64,000 nucleotides of DNA, taken from Glebionis coronaria. Taxonomy: Eukaryota > Streptophyta > Magnoliopsida > Asterales > Asteraceae. The notes under the pieces are model-generated. The model was not told where the DNA came from and did no database searches. It saw nothing but the letters and a program-made list of their open reading frames with translations. The DNA is taken from the NCBI GenBank assembly GCA_025667525.1, contig CM046879.1, forward strand, positions 383,307,039-383,371,038. Reading direction: 5' to 3'. Positions 12,190 to 23,172 of this stretch are shown piece after piece (the first letter of the stretch is position 1; each line of letters starts with the position of its first letter). The translations under genes were made by a program, and so were the position numbers.

Positions 12190-13200
12190 AGTCTCTTAAG
12201 TATAGGTCAAATTTGTGACAATAAGTGTAAGGTCATCTTTTCGGAACATGACAGTGAAATCGTAAAAGATAGAAAAGTCATTGGAAAAGGTGTTAGAAAG
12301 CATGGGCTTTATGTCATGAAAGTCAATAAGAAGTCAAAAGACAACATATGTCTTGCGACTATAGATGATAGTTCTACTCTTTGGCATAGGAGATTAGGTC
12401 ACGCTAATATGCGCTTAATTCAATCTTTAGTCTCTAAGGAGTTGGTAAGACACCTCCCCAAGATGAAGTTTTTTTAGTCACTTTTGTGATGCTTGCAAAG
12501 TTGGAAAGCAAGTTCACTCAAGTCACAAAGCCAAGAACTTGGTTTCAACCTCTCGGTGCTTAGAGCTCCTACATATGGATCTTTTTGGACCTTCCGCCAT
12601 ACGGAGTTATGGAGGTAACCTTTATACCCTAGTTATAGTTGATGACTATTCGAGATTCACTTAGACTAGATTTTTGGAATCTAAGAATGAAGCTTTTGAT
12701 CATTTCGAAATCTTTAGGCGAAGAATTCAAAATCAACTATGATGTCCAATTGTCTCTATTAGGACGGATCATGGTAGGGAATTTGATAATGAAGTGCAAT
12801 TTGGTGCCTTTTGTGAAGCTCATGGTATTACCCATAACTTCTCGGCTCTTCGCACTCCACAATCAAATGGGGTAGTTGAAAGGAAGAATAGGACTCTCCA
12901 AGAGATGAGTAGGACGATTTTAAACGAGCAATCTTTGCCTCAAAAGTTTTGGTGCAATGCCGTGGACACATCGACTTATATTCTCAACCGAATTCTTATT
13001 CGACCTTTCCTAGGAAAGACCCCCTATGAGATTCTTAAAGGTAAGAAACCCTCATTGTAATACTTTAGGGTGTTTGGAAGCAAGTGCTTTATCCTCAACA
13101 CTAAAGACTACCTTACCAAGTTTGACCCAAAGTCTTACTAAGGCATCCTTTTAGGTTATTCCCAAACTAGAAAAGCCTACATTGTCCTAAATAGAACCAT
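12190..13200 (+). pseudogene. Copia1 integrase, fragmented
   Basis: From 12190 to about 12475 one frame carries the pre-integrase segment with LWHRRLGHANMRLIQ (HHCC-type zinc-binding N-terminus). A frameshift follows the KMKFF region. The core continues through about 12560-12790 in other frames with stops, then 12794-13060 carries the conserved RTPQSNGVVERKNRTLQEMS segment, including the catalytic Glu context, and a stop at 13058. The remaining part to about 13200 resembles the post-integrase VFGSKCF region with one stop. It is too broken to work. Confidence 0.88.
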
Positions 13201-13458
13201 GAGGGTAATTGAAGAATCACTTAACGTAACCTTTGATGAAACCCCTCCTTCACCCAATATACCACCATTAGTTTATGATGACTTGGATGAATTAGAAGTA
13301 GTTAAAGCCAAAGAGGTTAGAAAAATAGGAGTTGAAGACCTTAGTGTTGAAAAGGAAGTAAACATTAAGGAGCCTAGGGATCATACTCTCAACAATATCA
13401 TTGGTGACTTGAATCAAAGGACCCTAAGATCTCAAGTCCAAAACCAAAGCAACTTCTT

Positions 13459-14500
13459 TTGTTTCGTCTCTCATTGATTGAACCAAAGAATGTTAAAGAA
13501 GCTTTGACGAATGAGAGTTGGGTCATTGCGATGCAAGAAGAATTGAATCAATTCGTTGCCAATGATGTTTGGGAACTTGTTACTCCACCTAGAAGTTCTA
13601 CCATTATAGGAACCAAATGGGTCTTTAGGAATAAGTTAGATGATAATGGTGTTGTGTCTCGTAACAAGGCTAGACTTGTAGCTCAAGGCTATAATCAACA
13701 AGAAGGGATTGATTATGACGAGACATATGCACCGGTAGCAAGGTTAGAATCCTTTTAGCCTACGCTTGTGCCTTAGACTTTAAGCTTCAACAAATGGATG
13801 TAAAGAGTGCGTTTCTTAACGGTTTGATCAATGAGGAGGTATATGTGGCTCAACCTCCCGGCTTCATTGATTTTGAGAAACCAGATCATGTTTACAAGCT
13901 TAAGAAGGCACTTTATGCTCTTAAACAAGCGCCCAAAGCTTGGTATGATAGACTTAAAGCGTTTCTTGTTAAACATGAGTATACCATAGGGATGGTAGAC
14001 AACACGCTCTTTACAAAGAAGAAAGGTCCTCACCTCATAATCATACAAATATATGTTGATGACATTATATTTGGCTCAACTTGTCAAGAATTGTGTGATG
14101 ACTTTGCCAAAATCATGCATGATGAGTTTGAAATGAGTATGATGGGAGAACTTAACTTCTTTTTAGGACTCCAAATTAAACAAATGGATGATGGTATTTT
14201 CATTAGTCAATCTAAGTATGCTAAATAAATGCTAAAGAAATTTGGATTAGAAGAATCTAGACCAATGAAGACCACAATGGCCTCGGATACTAAAATCACC
14301 GTAGATGATGATTGTGAGTCCGTAGACAACACCAAATATAGAGGTATGATTGGTAGTTTGATGTACCTAACGGCAAGTTGACCGGATATCATGTTTAGTG
14401 TTTGCCTTTGTGCTCGCTTCCAAGAGGCTCCCAAAACCTCTCACCTTGAAGCGGTTAAGCGTATCTTCCGATGCATTAAAGGCACTATACATTTAGGATT
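13459..14500 (+). pseudogene. Copia1 reverse transcriptase, broken by frameshifts
   Basis: It copies element RNA into cDNA. 13459-13758 carries the N-terminal fingers ([50 protein letters not shown]). After a frameshift near 13758, 13794-14228 carries KSAFLNGLINEEVYV, ALKQAPKAWYDRL and the catalytic YVDDIIFGS box. A stop at 14226 and another near 14379 interrupt the rest. The upstream stretch 13201-13458 is the acidic linker between integrase and reverse transcriptase. Confidence 0.92.
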
Positions 14501-14539
14501 ATGGTATCCTAAAGGGACCGCGTAGAAACCATTGTCTAC

Positions 14540-14998
14540 GTGGACTCGGATCATGCGGGAGACTATGTTGACCCGAAGAGCACTAGTGGAGTTTGTACCT
14601 TCATGGGTTGTTGCTTAACTTTTTGGTTCTCCAAGAAACAAACCGCTCTTGCAATATCCACCACGGAAGCCGAGTATGTGAGTGCCGGAAAAGCATGCCA
14701 ACAAGCTCTATGGATTAAGCAAGCGCTTGTTGATTACGGGGTTTCTCTTAATGATGTTCCCATCATGTGCGATAATAAAGGTGCTATAGACCTTAGCAAG
14801 AATCCCGTGCAACACTCGCGAACCAAACACATAGAAATTCGACACCATTTCCTTAGGGACAATGTTCAAAAAGGGAACATTTCTATTGAGAAGGTGCCCT
14901 CCGAGGATAACTTAGCCGACATCTTCACTAAGCCACTTAAGAGGGAACCTTTTAATTACCTACGTCTAGGTCTAGGATTAATGGAACATCTTCCTTAA
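14540..14998 (+). pseudogene. Copia1 RNase H, open but cut off from upstream domains
   Basis: The 152-residue frame has the copia RNase H motifs DSDHAGDYVDPKSTSG, STTEAEYVSAGKACQQALW, MCDNKGAIDLSKNPVQHSRTKHIEIRHHFLRD and DIFTKPLKR, and ends at the natural polyprotein stop. The catalytic Asp/Glu positions look kept. A stop or frame change at about 14525 separates it from the reverse transcriptase. Confidence 0.9.
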
Positions 14999-15680
14999 TT
15001 TCCTTCTTTCTTATTTGTGTCTCTTATTTTACCAATTTGAGTCATTGAGTCTTCCAAACTCTTTTTGAAAAATCCTCTCTTCTCTTTTCAAAATTCTCAA
15101 AGTGTCTTTCGAAAATGGTTGAGAAATGCTTTTGACATTGTTAATTCAATCTAAAAACGGTTTTTCATAGATTCTCGCTATTAATCTAGAGCTTACATAA
15201 TTCATATGTATGATTCTCTCAAACATAGCAAGAACAAGATAGAATCATGGAGGATCATTATGTCATGACTTAAGGTCTTGTCTTACACACCTCCTACATT
15301 GATTTTTTAATCCATGTATTTTGGTCATATCTCTAATTGATAAGTTTGTATGTGTTTTCTTTGTCTATCCCTGCTTTTAAGCATATCTCTATGATGAGTT
15401 AGACTAGAAAAATAAGATTTGCTGAAAAATCTTCCTCCAACACCTAAAACAGCCTCTGTAGGCGGTTCCATATGTGAACCGCAGTACCTTAGTGATAAGG
15501 AACCGCCTGTCATGATAAGGAACCGCGCACAGTGCTTCCTTTTTTGGGTTTTTCTCTGAAACTCCAGATTTGCTCCAACATTTTTTGAGAATCTTTGTTT
15601 CAAACCCTTTGACCACCCCAAAAATACCTTGAGCCTTCCCTATTTAAACATAAGCATTTTGCCATACTTCACATCCCAAA
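14999..15680 (+). other. Copia1 3' region upstream of the small ORF; GCGGTTCC module at 15464-15527
   Basis: No credible gene is seen here. The module at 15464-15527 reads GCGGTTCC, GAACCGC, then twice ATAAGGAACCGC, as in the LTR. TATTTAAA occurs at 15641-15648, 33 bases before the ATG at 15681. Minus-strand ORFs at 15325-15621 are shadows with no family resemblance. Confidence 0.6.
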
Positions 15681-16061
15681 ATGTCTTATTCTCCAAATGA
15701 AAGCCTTGAATCTCCTCCATTTTCTCCAATTGCTTTCAATCCTAACTCACCTAAGAACAACTTCAATCCCAACTCACCCAAGAACACTCTTAATCACATT
15801 TCTTCTACCAATAATGCTGATTGTGGAACATCTTTTCTTCCACCACCACCCTTTAGTGTTCTTCCTCCTTCTCATGATAATGGCATGCACCATGAAACAT
15901 ATTGTCTTTGTTGTCAATATCAACATCTTGCTATGGCACACATCTATGAGGAGTTGAGCTACATCAAGAGTCTCTTAATCAAGCCTCCTCTTCACTATGA
16001 TTATGAGATCTCCAACAAGCCACCACCACCACCTTCCGCCATTACCTTGTCTTTCTTATAA
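15681..16061 (+). CDS. Intact small proline-rich ORF in the 3' region of Copia1
   Basis: This 126-codon ORF is intact although all gag-pol genes are broken. The N-terminus has two near-repeats of the type NPNSPKN, the middle is proline-rich (FLPPPPFSVLPP), a short cysteine cluster CLCC follows at about residues 73-76, and a PPPPP run lies near the end. There is no signal peptide, membrane segment or zinc knuckle. Extra ORFs between RNase H and the 3' LTR are known in SIRE/Maximus copia elements, where some are called env-like; this one lacks envelope features. A TATA-like TATTTAAA at 15641 and the module at 15464-15527 lie upstream. Function unknown, and chance survival because of its short length is possible. 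Confidence 0.45.
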   Translation: MSYSPNESLESPPFSPIAFNPNSPKNNFNPNSPKNTLNHISSTNNADCGTSFLPPPPFSVLPPSHDNGMHHETYCLCCQYQHLAMAHIYEELSYIKSLLIKPPLHYDYEISNKPPPPPSAITLSFL

Positions 16062-16506
16062 GCATTGGTTTCTTATCCACAAGACACCTAATTCAAGCAA
16101 ATCTTAGAATTCTAGAATAACTAGGATTAGATTTATGCTTTTGGCTTGTTTCTTTTTCCATACATCTTTGTATGATATTCTTTTAGTAACTTAACTTGGA
16201 TCTTTGTCTTTGTGTTATCTTCTCTTTTACTTTATTTGTGACCCATAGCTATATCTTGTTGGTTGTCTCTTTTATTCAACTAACCCTTCTATGTAGCTTG
16301 TCACCATATCTCGATTCCCCGGTGCCCCAAACTAGGGGGAGTAAGCACCAAGGGGGAGTCTTTGCAAAGTCCGTCTCTTCAACACTGACTTGTGCAACCT
16401 TTTTGCTTCGACAAAGGGGGAGAAATGAATAAACTCAACTCGTCTTCGAAAATCTTGTTTTTGTGTGATTGAGTTTATGTATTGTCGGAATCAAAAAGGG
16501 GGAGAT
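16062..16506 (+). other. Copia1 3' untranslated region and polypurine tract
   Basis: No gene is seen. The segment ends in AAAGGGGGAGAT at about 16495-16506, directly before the 3' LTR. This is the primer for plus-strand synthesis. Two other GGGGGAG-like tracts occur at 16334-16340 and 16351-16357, and AAAGGGGGAGAAAT at about 16414-16427, so polypurine-like sequence recurs. Confidence 0.85.
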
Positions 16507-17729
16507 TGTTAATGCAATTATGCCTAAAAATGTCACTTGCATTTTTCGGTCTCGCTTAGTTTTGATTACGCCAATATGTAAAAACAAGCATTTACGAAAA
16601 CAACGAAAAATGAATTCTTGAGTTTAAGTATTTTTCATTTTACCCATTTTCACTTAAGGTATGAATAAACAAGTACTAACCTTAATCAAGTGATCAAGTG
16701 ATTTAATCTTTTCTTAAAACTCACTTTTTAATAAGTATGACAAGTTTTTATTAAACTTTCTTTTTAAGAAAATGTTTTATTAAATTAATTATTTGAAAAA
16801 TTGAAAATGGCATATTCTTATTTGATTAGGAATATTCTATCAGGATATTTTTAATCCAGATAAGACCTCCACCACTAAAGGACAAAAAAAGGAGCGGAGT
16901 CTACGAGGCGGTTCCTTAGTGCCTACGCGGTTCCTTATCGATAAGGAACCGCTGGCTGAGATAAGGAACCGCGGGCAGATATATCCGTTGGCCTCTTTTC
17001 CTATAAATTGTGCACCATTCTCAGCTTTTCAATTCACCTCTTTTGCACATCTATTTCCAGATTCAAACATTCTTCTTTAATCACTCAAATCTTTGATCAT
17101 TTGTTTGATTACTACTTGTTTAAGAAGTGAATCTTTTTCTTCCATCCCTTCCTCTCCAAGTGCAAAGAGAAGAACACTATCCTTGTGAAGTGTTAAGTCC
17201 ACCACCAAAGATCCATTGAAGATCTAATTTTATACATTTGTTGTTGTGTCATTGTTGTGAAGATCCAAGTAGTTGTGTCTATTTGGAAGTTGTGTATGTA
17301 CTAAGTATAGTTGTGTAGATTGGTCCTAGCTACGATTAGGGCTCGACTTTTAGCTTAGAGTCAGAAATTGGTTAAGCGACGTGTACGGTTTTCTCCACCA
17401 TAAGGAGCTTGTTGTGTAGTGAACTCTCGAGTAAGGAGTACTCGAGGAGTGGAGTAGGAACGAGGAGTGAGCTTCGTTGCCGAACCACTATAAATCCTTG
17501 GTGTTCGGTTTGATCTTTCTTTGCCCTTAACTCTTTACATTCTTTATTCTTTGTGCATATAATTTTGTTAGTATTAGTTTAGTCACACTATCATTGTTCA
17601 TATTGTGCATAAGAAGATTTCACATACTTCCTCAAGCCTATGTTTTTGAAAAAGGATTTTTTGGAAAACCATATTTTAACAAGTAAATATAAGAAACTAT
17701 TCAACCCCCCCCCCCTTCTAGTTTCTACA
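16507..17729 (+). repeat. 3' LTR of Copia1
   Basis: A 1223-bp direct repeat of 8616-9841, beginning TGTTAATGC after the polypurine tract and ending TCTACA before GTATT. It keeps the GCGGTTCC module (about 16910-16974) and the TATA box. The ORFs running out of its end into Copia2 are artefacts. Confidence 0.95.
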
Positions 17730-17734
17730 GTATT

Positions 17735-18352
17735 ATTAACCTTTGGTTCTTCTAACTCTATACTTGTATCATTACTAGGGGGCATGAAAATTCCTGATAG
17801 TGGTGGAGGAACTGCCTTCATTCCTTCAGCATATCTATCATTTTCAGGTGTATCATCTACCTCACTAGAACTATCAAAAATCCCTTTTGATAAGTCCTTG
17901 TTAGTTAAAGTTATCCCAGGTTGGTCCTCAATATATCCTAGGCCTGATTTATCATAATACCCCATTTGTGAATTAATCAATTTTCCCAATCCTTTAGAGT
18001 ATTTTTGCCAATGATTAACCACTTCCCTTTCATTACAAAGACTAGCTTTTAAAGCTTCTTTTTCTGTTGATATTTTTAACAGCTGTCTTTCAAAAGCTTT
18101 TATTTCCACATCTTTTTCCCTCATTTGAAGAGTTAAAATCCTTATTTTCTCTTCATAGTTTTGTTGAGCCTTTTTATACAAAACTATATTTTCTTCTAAT
18201 TTAACAACACCCTGTTTAAAAGCATTTAATTCTACAATGCATGTGTTAACCTTTTGATACTGTTCCTCTAGTTCTACTTTTAGGCTATTAAATTTAAGAA
18301 CATAGCCTTTAGAACAAGGATGTACCTCAGTATCTTCATGTGAGAGAGCCAT
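17735..18352 (-). pseudogene. Copia2 spacer with long coiled coil
   Basis: The minus strand encodes a Glu/Lys-rich helical segment of about 150 residues (KVELEEQYQKVNTCIVELNAF to FERQLLKISTEKEALKASL), then an acidic, Ser/Thr/Pro-rich stretch. It is the region between the gag zinc knuckle and protease in long-spacer plant copia polyproteins. The frame is cut at 17735 by Copia1 and resumes at 8598-8615 and 5502. A single stop near 18378 separates it from the knuckle. Confidence 0.82.
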
Positions 18353-18379
18353 TAAACCAAGCTCTTCTTCTTCTTCATC

Positions 18380-19789
18380 TTATGCCCAGTTCACCACTCC
18401 ATCTACAGTAACCAATGCTTTGGTTCCTTTAGGACTCCTGTTGTTTCCTTTTGGAAAGCTTTCAGTTATTCTTAGACTGGTTCTATAGTTGTGCTTGGAC
18501 TTCTGATTGCTATTCTCAGCTTTGTCTCTAGAGTATTCTCTTGCAAAGTGTCCATTCCTTCCACAGTTATAGCATTCAACTTTGGACTTGTCATATCCTA
18601 ATGGCTCATTAGGATCAACAGTCATTCTTCTTCGAGTCTTCTTGAAGAACCTATTAGATCTTACTGACACCATAGCAGCTTGTCATTTAAGATCCATCTC
18701 TTCAACATCAGCATCATCCATTTGGAACAAGTCATTGAGTGTTAATCTTGGCCTGTTGTCTTGTCCAGCGAAGAATGAGAAGGCATCATTGTCACTAAAC
18801 AATGGTGAGGACCTTCCATGTGGATTTTGAGAGACTATAGGGCTGCCTTCAATACTTTGTGGGTAAGTACTGCTTGTAAGTCCTCCAACGGTATTTGTGA
18901 AGTATGTACCGCTGCTAGATCTACTAGCGGTATTATGAAAGTAAGCACCGCTGTTCCCATCTGATACAAAAGCCAAGTTAGACTTTGAAGTAGTCGATGT
19001 CTTTACTTCAGTGCCTTTCACATCCATCTCATATGCTCTAAGATTGTTGTAGAGATGATCAAAAGGAATTGTTTCCAAATCATCTCTTTTGATGAAGTGC
19101 ATAGCCATTGCTTTCCACTCTGGTGGAACACTTCTTAAGAATTTTAAATTAGCTTCTTCATTAGGAATTACTTGTCCATAAACTGCCAACTGAATAAGCA
19201 ACTTACTGAACCTTCCATATCCACCATGTATCCCCTATATACTGGTAATTGAGAAGTTATCAAATTCTTGCTTAAGAACAATCTTCTTAATCTTCTTAGA
19301 TTTGTCATTTCCCCCAAATCTAAGTTTTATAGCATCCCACATAGCTTTAGCATCCTTATAATGATGAAAGCTTGGTAGAATGTCTTCCGAAATAGCCATA
19401 GCCAAATCAGTTCTGGCTTTTCTCTCTCTGATCTCTGCTTGTACCTCCTCAGCAGTCACAGCAGGTAGAGCATAGCATGTACCGTCTGGCAACCAGTGTA
19501 GCTTCTTTAGTGTATTCCCATTCTTGATAACTTACCACACAGTGTGATCTGTGTGATTCAAGTAATGTTCCATCTGCATAGCCCATGTCTCATAATTGTC
19601 ACCTTTGAGAACTAGGAGTTTAATAGCAGACAGAGTATGAGAAGGTGTTGTTGTAGAGGTAGCTACAGCATTCACGGCTTGAACACCTTGTACTGGTGCA
19701 GGATGCACAACTTTTGGTTGTCCCTGTGGTATAGGACTAGGGTTCTGAACATCATCCAAGTGAGCATCCTCACCATCTGGTTGAGACAT
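18380..19789 (-). pseudogene. Copia2 gag with zinc knuckle, several stops
   Basis: Gag starts at 19789 (MSQPDGEDAHLDD). It holds the N-terminal LKGDNYETWAMQMEHYL motif, a capsid region with MWDAIKLRFGGNDKSKKIKK, then LKFLRSVPPEWKAMAMHFIKR and DHLYNNLRAYEMDVKG. The knuckle CYNCGRNGHFAREYS has Tyr where the last zinc-binding Cys is expected. In-frame stops occur near 19530, 19235, 18683 and 18380, while the surrounding frame is largely kept, so decay is mostly by point mutation. At 18860-18960 the coding strand holds inverse complements of the motif array in this element's LTR. Confidence 0.9.
18862..18960 (-). repeat. GTACTTAC/GCGGTA motifs inside Copia2 gag
   Basis: On the plus strand this holds GTAAGTACTGCT, GTATGTACCGCTGC and GTAAGCACCGCTG. 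On the sense (minus) strand these read as AGCAGTACTTAC and related forms, complementary to copies in the LTR array at 20240-20350. They are translated as a Ser/Thr/Gly-rich peptide. Confidence 0.7.
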
Positions 19790-19851
19790 TGAGTTTTGGT
19801 ATGTGTGGAGTGTATGGGGTTGTGTTCTTCTTTTTTAGAGTTTCTCAACAA

Positions 19852-19863
19852 GCTCTGATACCA
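19852..19863 (-). other. Primer binding site of Copia2 (initiator tRNA-Met)
   Basis: The minus strand reads TGGTATCAGAGC two bases inside the 5' LTR, a perfect match to the common plant initiator tRNA-Met primer site. It fixes the minus orientation of the element. Confidence 0.92.
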
Positions 19864-19865
19864 CT

Positions 19866-20371
19866 TGTTGATCCCTTTGGTTGGATCTATATTCTGTTAA
19901 GAATTAGTATAGTAGTTTGTAATCAAACTAAAACACTTTGACCACTCTTACTAACACTAAATAAGTTATGCGGAATCTAAATTATAAAGCACAGAAGAAC
20001 AGAATTACTTTTAACTATTCGATTCTCTTATTAATCGACTTGAATGAGGTACATGAAAGACATTGTACCTATGTTCCTTTTATAGAGTAATGAACCCTAG
20101 AAACCTTAGAATTTTCTATAAAGATAACTATATCACGGACGATATATTATCAATATTCTAACTATTTAAGTATATCACATAAGATATACTCTAACTATAA
20201 CTATGACATATCTTATACAAAGATATATTCGTCCTAATCATCATAGCAGTACTTACTTTATAAGTAGCAGTACTTACTATGTACCGCGTTAATACTAACA
20301 GTACTTACATAACACTGACAGTACTTAAAATACACTAACGGTACTTGAAACTTAACAAATAATTCCCAACA
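19866..20371 (-). repeat. 5' LTR of Copia2
   Basis: On the minus strand it starts TGTTGGGAATT and ends GATCAACA, 506 bp. A TATA box (CTATAAAAGG) lies at about 20077-20086 on the minus strand, and a GTAAGTACTG array at 20240-20350 lies upstream of it. The five bases after it, GAATT (20372-20376), would be one target duplication in the LINE; the other copy is outside the window. Confidence 0.88.
20240..20350 (-). repeat. GTAAGTACTG array in the Copia2 LTR
   Basis: Six copies of AGTACTTA or GGTACTT (plus-strand form) occur in about 110 bp, several as GCAGTACTTACT, with one GTACCGCG. The array sits in U3, about 160-270 bp upstream of the TATA box, where tandem enhancer motifs of copia elements usually lie. 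Confidence 0.8.
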
Positions 20372-21324
20372 GAATTTCTTGTCCCTAAATATCCAAGGCC
20401 TCGCCCAAAAGGCCAAAAAGGATTGGGTAAAGGAATTGTGCATCAAGTACAAGGTGAATTTTTTAACTCTTTAGAAAACCAAAATGAAAGCTATGGATAT
20501 AACTTCGGTCAAACAATGTTGGGGTAATTTGCATTTGATTTCATCTATATTGATTCAATTGGAAACTCGGGAGGCATTCTATGCGTTTGGGATGTCATCT
20601 CCTTTCGTATTTCAAACCACACGGTCTTAAATTCCTTTGTCATAACCCGGGGAATTTGGTTGAAAACTGGTGCGGATCTTCTCATTGTTTCTGTATATAT
20701 GCTCTCATATATTAAAAGACAAACAACTATTGTGGAACTGTCTCTCACATGTTATTCAACAATGGAAAGGGTCAGGTGATCGTTATGGGTGATTTCAACG
20801 AGGTTAGAATAAAAAATGACAAATTCTTTCACACTCATGGTGCTAAATTGTTTAACTCCTTCATTGTTAATGCCAAATTAACAGAAGTTCCTCTTGGTGG
20901 CAGACCCTTCACATGGTGTCACAAATCGGCCACTAAGATGAGTAATTTAGATCAATTTTTCATTTCTGAAAATTTATTTAACTTATGTCCAAATATTTCA
21001 GCAAACACCCTTGATCTTTATCTTTTGGATCATCGCCCGATCTTACTTCGTGAAATTGTCTTTGATTACGGCCCTATCCCGTTCAAATTCTACCATCACT
21101 GGTTAGACGTTGAAGGTTTTGATAGCTTTATTGAAAATAATTGGAGTATTGCTCCAGTTGGTGCTTCTAATGCTATGAGTAGATATACGGCTAAATTGAA
21201 GTTCCTTAAACTGAAGATTAGGGAATGGTCTAAAAGCAACAACAAAGATATGAAATCTGGGAAGGCTAAGTTACAGAAAGATCTTCATGCTCTTGACATA
21301 ACCATTGATGCTAGTAATAACTAA
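20372..21324 (+). pseudogene. LINE endonuclease domain, 5' truncated
   Basis: The apurinic/apyrimidinic-like endonuclease nicks target DNA for target-primed reverse transcription. The sequence enters mid-domain, where Copia2 interrupts it (ISLNIQGL-like start, one stop near 20473), is frame-broken to about 20748, then is open at 20749-21324 with VIVMGDFNEVR, GRPFTWCHKSATKMSNLDQFF and DHRPILL. The N-terminal part and any ORF1 lie beyond the Copia2 insertion, outside the window. Confidence 0.9.
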
Positions 21325-21363
21325 GATCAAACGCTTAGTAAACGATCTCAAATTATTAATTCT

Positions 21364-23172
21364 TTGTTGGAGATTGATAAGCTCGCTGACACAGAATTAG
21401 CCCAAAAGGCCAAGATTAAATGGTGCATCGAGGGCGACGAGAACTCAAGATTTTACCATGGTATGCTCAATAAAAAACGCAGCCAACTAAGCATCCCTGG
21501 TATCATGGTTGATGGGAACTGGATCCAAGATCCGTGTAGAGTAAAACACGTATTTTTCTCACGGTCTAACAGATTTACTAAACCGATCCCGCGTCGTGCT
21601 CATCTCAGTATGGAGTATCCGAACAAAATCTCCTCTGACAAGCAAATGGATTTGGAGAGAAACATTTCAAAAATGGAATTAAAATGGGTGGTTTGGGGTT
21701 GTGGGATTGAAAAATCCCCTGGGCCAGATGGTTTCACATTTGGGTTTTACAAGCATTATTGGCATATCCTTGAAAATGACGTCTTTGAAGCGGTTCAAAG
21801 TTTTTTCAATGGCAATCACATCCCCACTGGTTGCAATTCTACTTTCATTACTTTGATTCCTAAAACTCCAAACGCCAACTCTGTGAAGGATTTTTGGCCT
21901 ATCAGTCTCATTGGAAGCTTATATAGGATCATTTCCATGATCTTATCGAATCGCCTTGTTGACGTGTTAGACGATATCGTCGATGAGGTGCAATCTGCCT
22001 TCGTTGCAGATAGACAAATTCTTGACGGTCCCTTTATACTTAACGAAGTCCTTCAATGGTGTAACGTAAAAGAAAACAATCTCTAGTCTTTAAGGTCGAT
22101 TTTGAAAAAGCTTTTGATTCGGTTCGTTGGGATTTTTTAGACGACGTGTTGAAAAACTTTGGTTTGGGGACAAATGGTGTAGATGGACTTAATTATGCCT
22201 TCAATCTTCAAAAGGATCCATTCTTGTCAACGGTAAGCCTACAAAGGAGTTTCACTTTTATAAAGGTCTCAAGCAAGGTGATCCTCTTTCCCTTTTTTGT
22301 TTATTTTAGTTATGGAAAGTCTTCATCTCTCTTTCCAAAGGGTGGTAGATGCGGGTCTATATACGGGTATCAACCTTAATCCTTCAACGACCCTCACACA
22401 TATGTTTTATGCGGATGATGTCGTCTTTATGGGACAATGGTGCGAGGGTAACATCACTACCCTAATACACGTTCTCGAATGTTTCCATCGTGCTTCTGGG
22501 CTGCGAATAAATATGTCCAAAAGTAAGATCATGGGAACTTCGGTGACTAAGGATACTGTTTGCAACGCTGCTTCTAGGCTTGGTTGCCTTATTCTAGACA
22601 CTCCTTTTAAGTATCTTGGTACTAAAGTTGGTTGCTCGATGTCTAGAGTTGAAGCATGGGGCGAAGTTATCACCAAGGTAATTTCTTGTCTTTCAAAATG
22701 GAAAATGAAAAGCTTGTCTATAGGTGGGAGATTGACTCTTATCAAATCCGTTCTTAGCTATATACCTATATTTCATTTGGCCATTTTTAAGGCTCCCCTT
22801 ACTGTTCTTCAACAGTTAGAATCCATCCGTAGTCGATTCTTTAATGCTCATGATTCTAAGAACAATAAAGCTTCATGGCTTAAATGGTCGAAGTTTCTTA
22901 CTCCCAAAGTAAAGGGCGGTCTTGGTGTTGCTATCCTTTTTGCCCTAAATCGATCTCTAATGCTTAAATGGGTTTGGAAATTTCATGTTCAAAACACATC
23001 GTTATGGGCTAGATCTATCAAGGCAATTCATGGTGAAGATGGTCAAATTGGTAAACGTATCACGGCTTGTAAAAATCCAGCTGGTTGCATATTGTTAAAA
23101 AAATTGGTCTTCTCCAACAGCAAGGTATCAATTTTATGGATTTTATGTGCCTCAAAGTGGGTAACGATATAA
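21364..23172 (+). pseudogene. LINE reverse transcriptase domain, frameshifted
   Basis: 21364-22086 carries IKWCIEGDENSRFYHGMLNKKR, the KSPGPDGFTFGFYK motif, TLIPKTPNANSVKDFWPISLIGSLYRIISM and SAFVADRQILDGPFILNE. A stop, frameshift and probable small deletions occur at 22084-22300 (the KAFDSVRWDF and GLKQGDPLS motifs are in different frames). 22297-23172 carries the catalytic FYADDVVFMG box (YADD at 22408-22419), then GLRINMSKSKIMG and the thumb region. It resembles the L1-type LINEs common in plants. No poly(A) tail is in view because the 3' end is interrupted. Confidence 0.93.

Larger units (their letters stand above)
8616..17729 (+). mobile_element. Copia1: complete Ty1/copia retrotransposon with decayed gag-pol
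   Basis: A 9114-bp element with LTRs at 8616-9841 and 16507-17729. Perfect GTATT target duplications lie at 8611-8615 and 17730-17734. It has a primer site, gag, protease, integrase, reverse transcriptase and RNase H in the copia order, then about 1.5 kb of 3' sequence and a polypurine tract. The LTRs agree at roughly 97-98% by eye, so insertion is not very recent. Frameshifts and stops break every gag-pol domain, so it cannot move on its own. The long LTRs and extra 3' region suggest the SIRE/Maximus lineage (inference). It is inserted in minus-strand Copia2. Confidence 0.95.

Noticed and set aside
22407..22745. Minus-strand ORF of 112 codons in the LINE
   Set aside because: It is the antisense shadow of the reverse transcriptase containing the YADD box on the plus strand.
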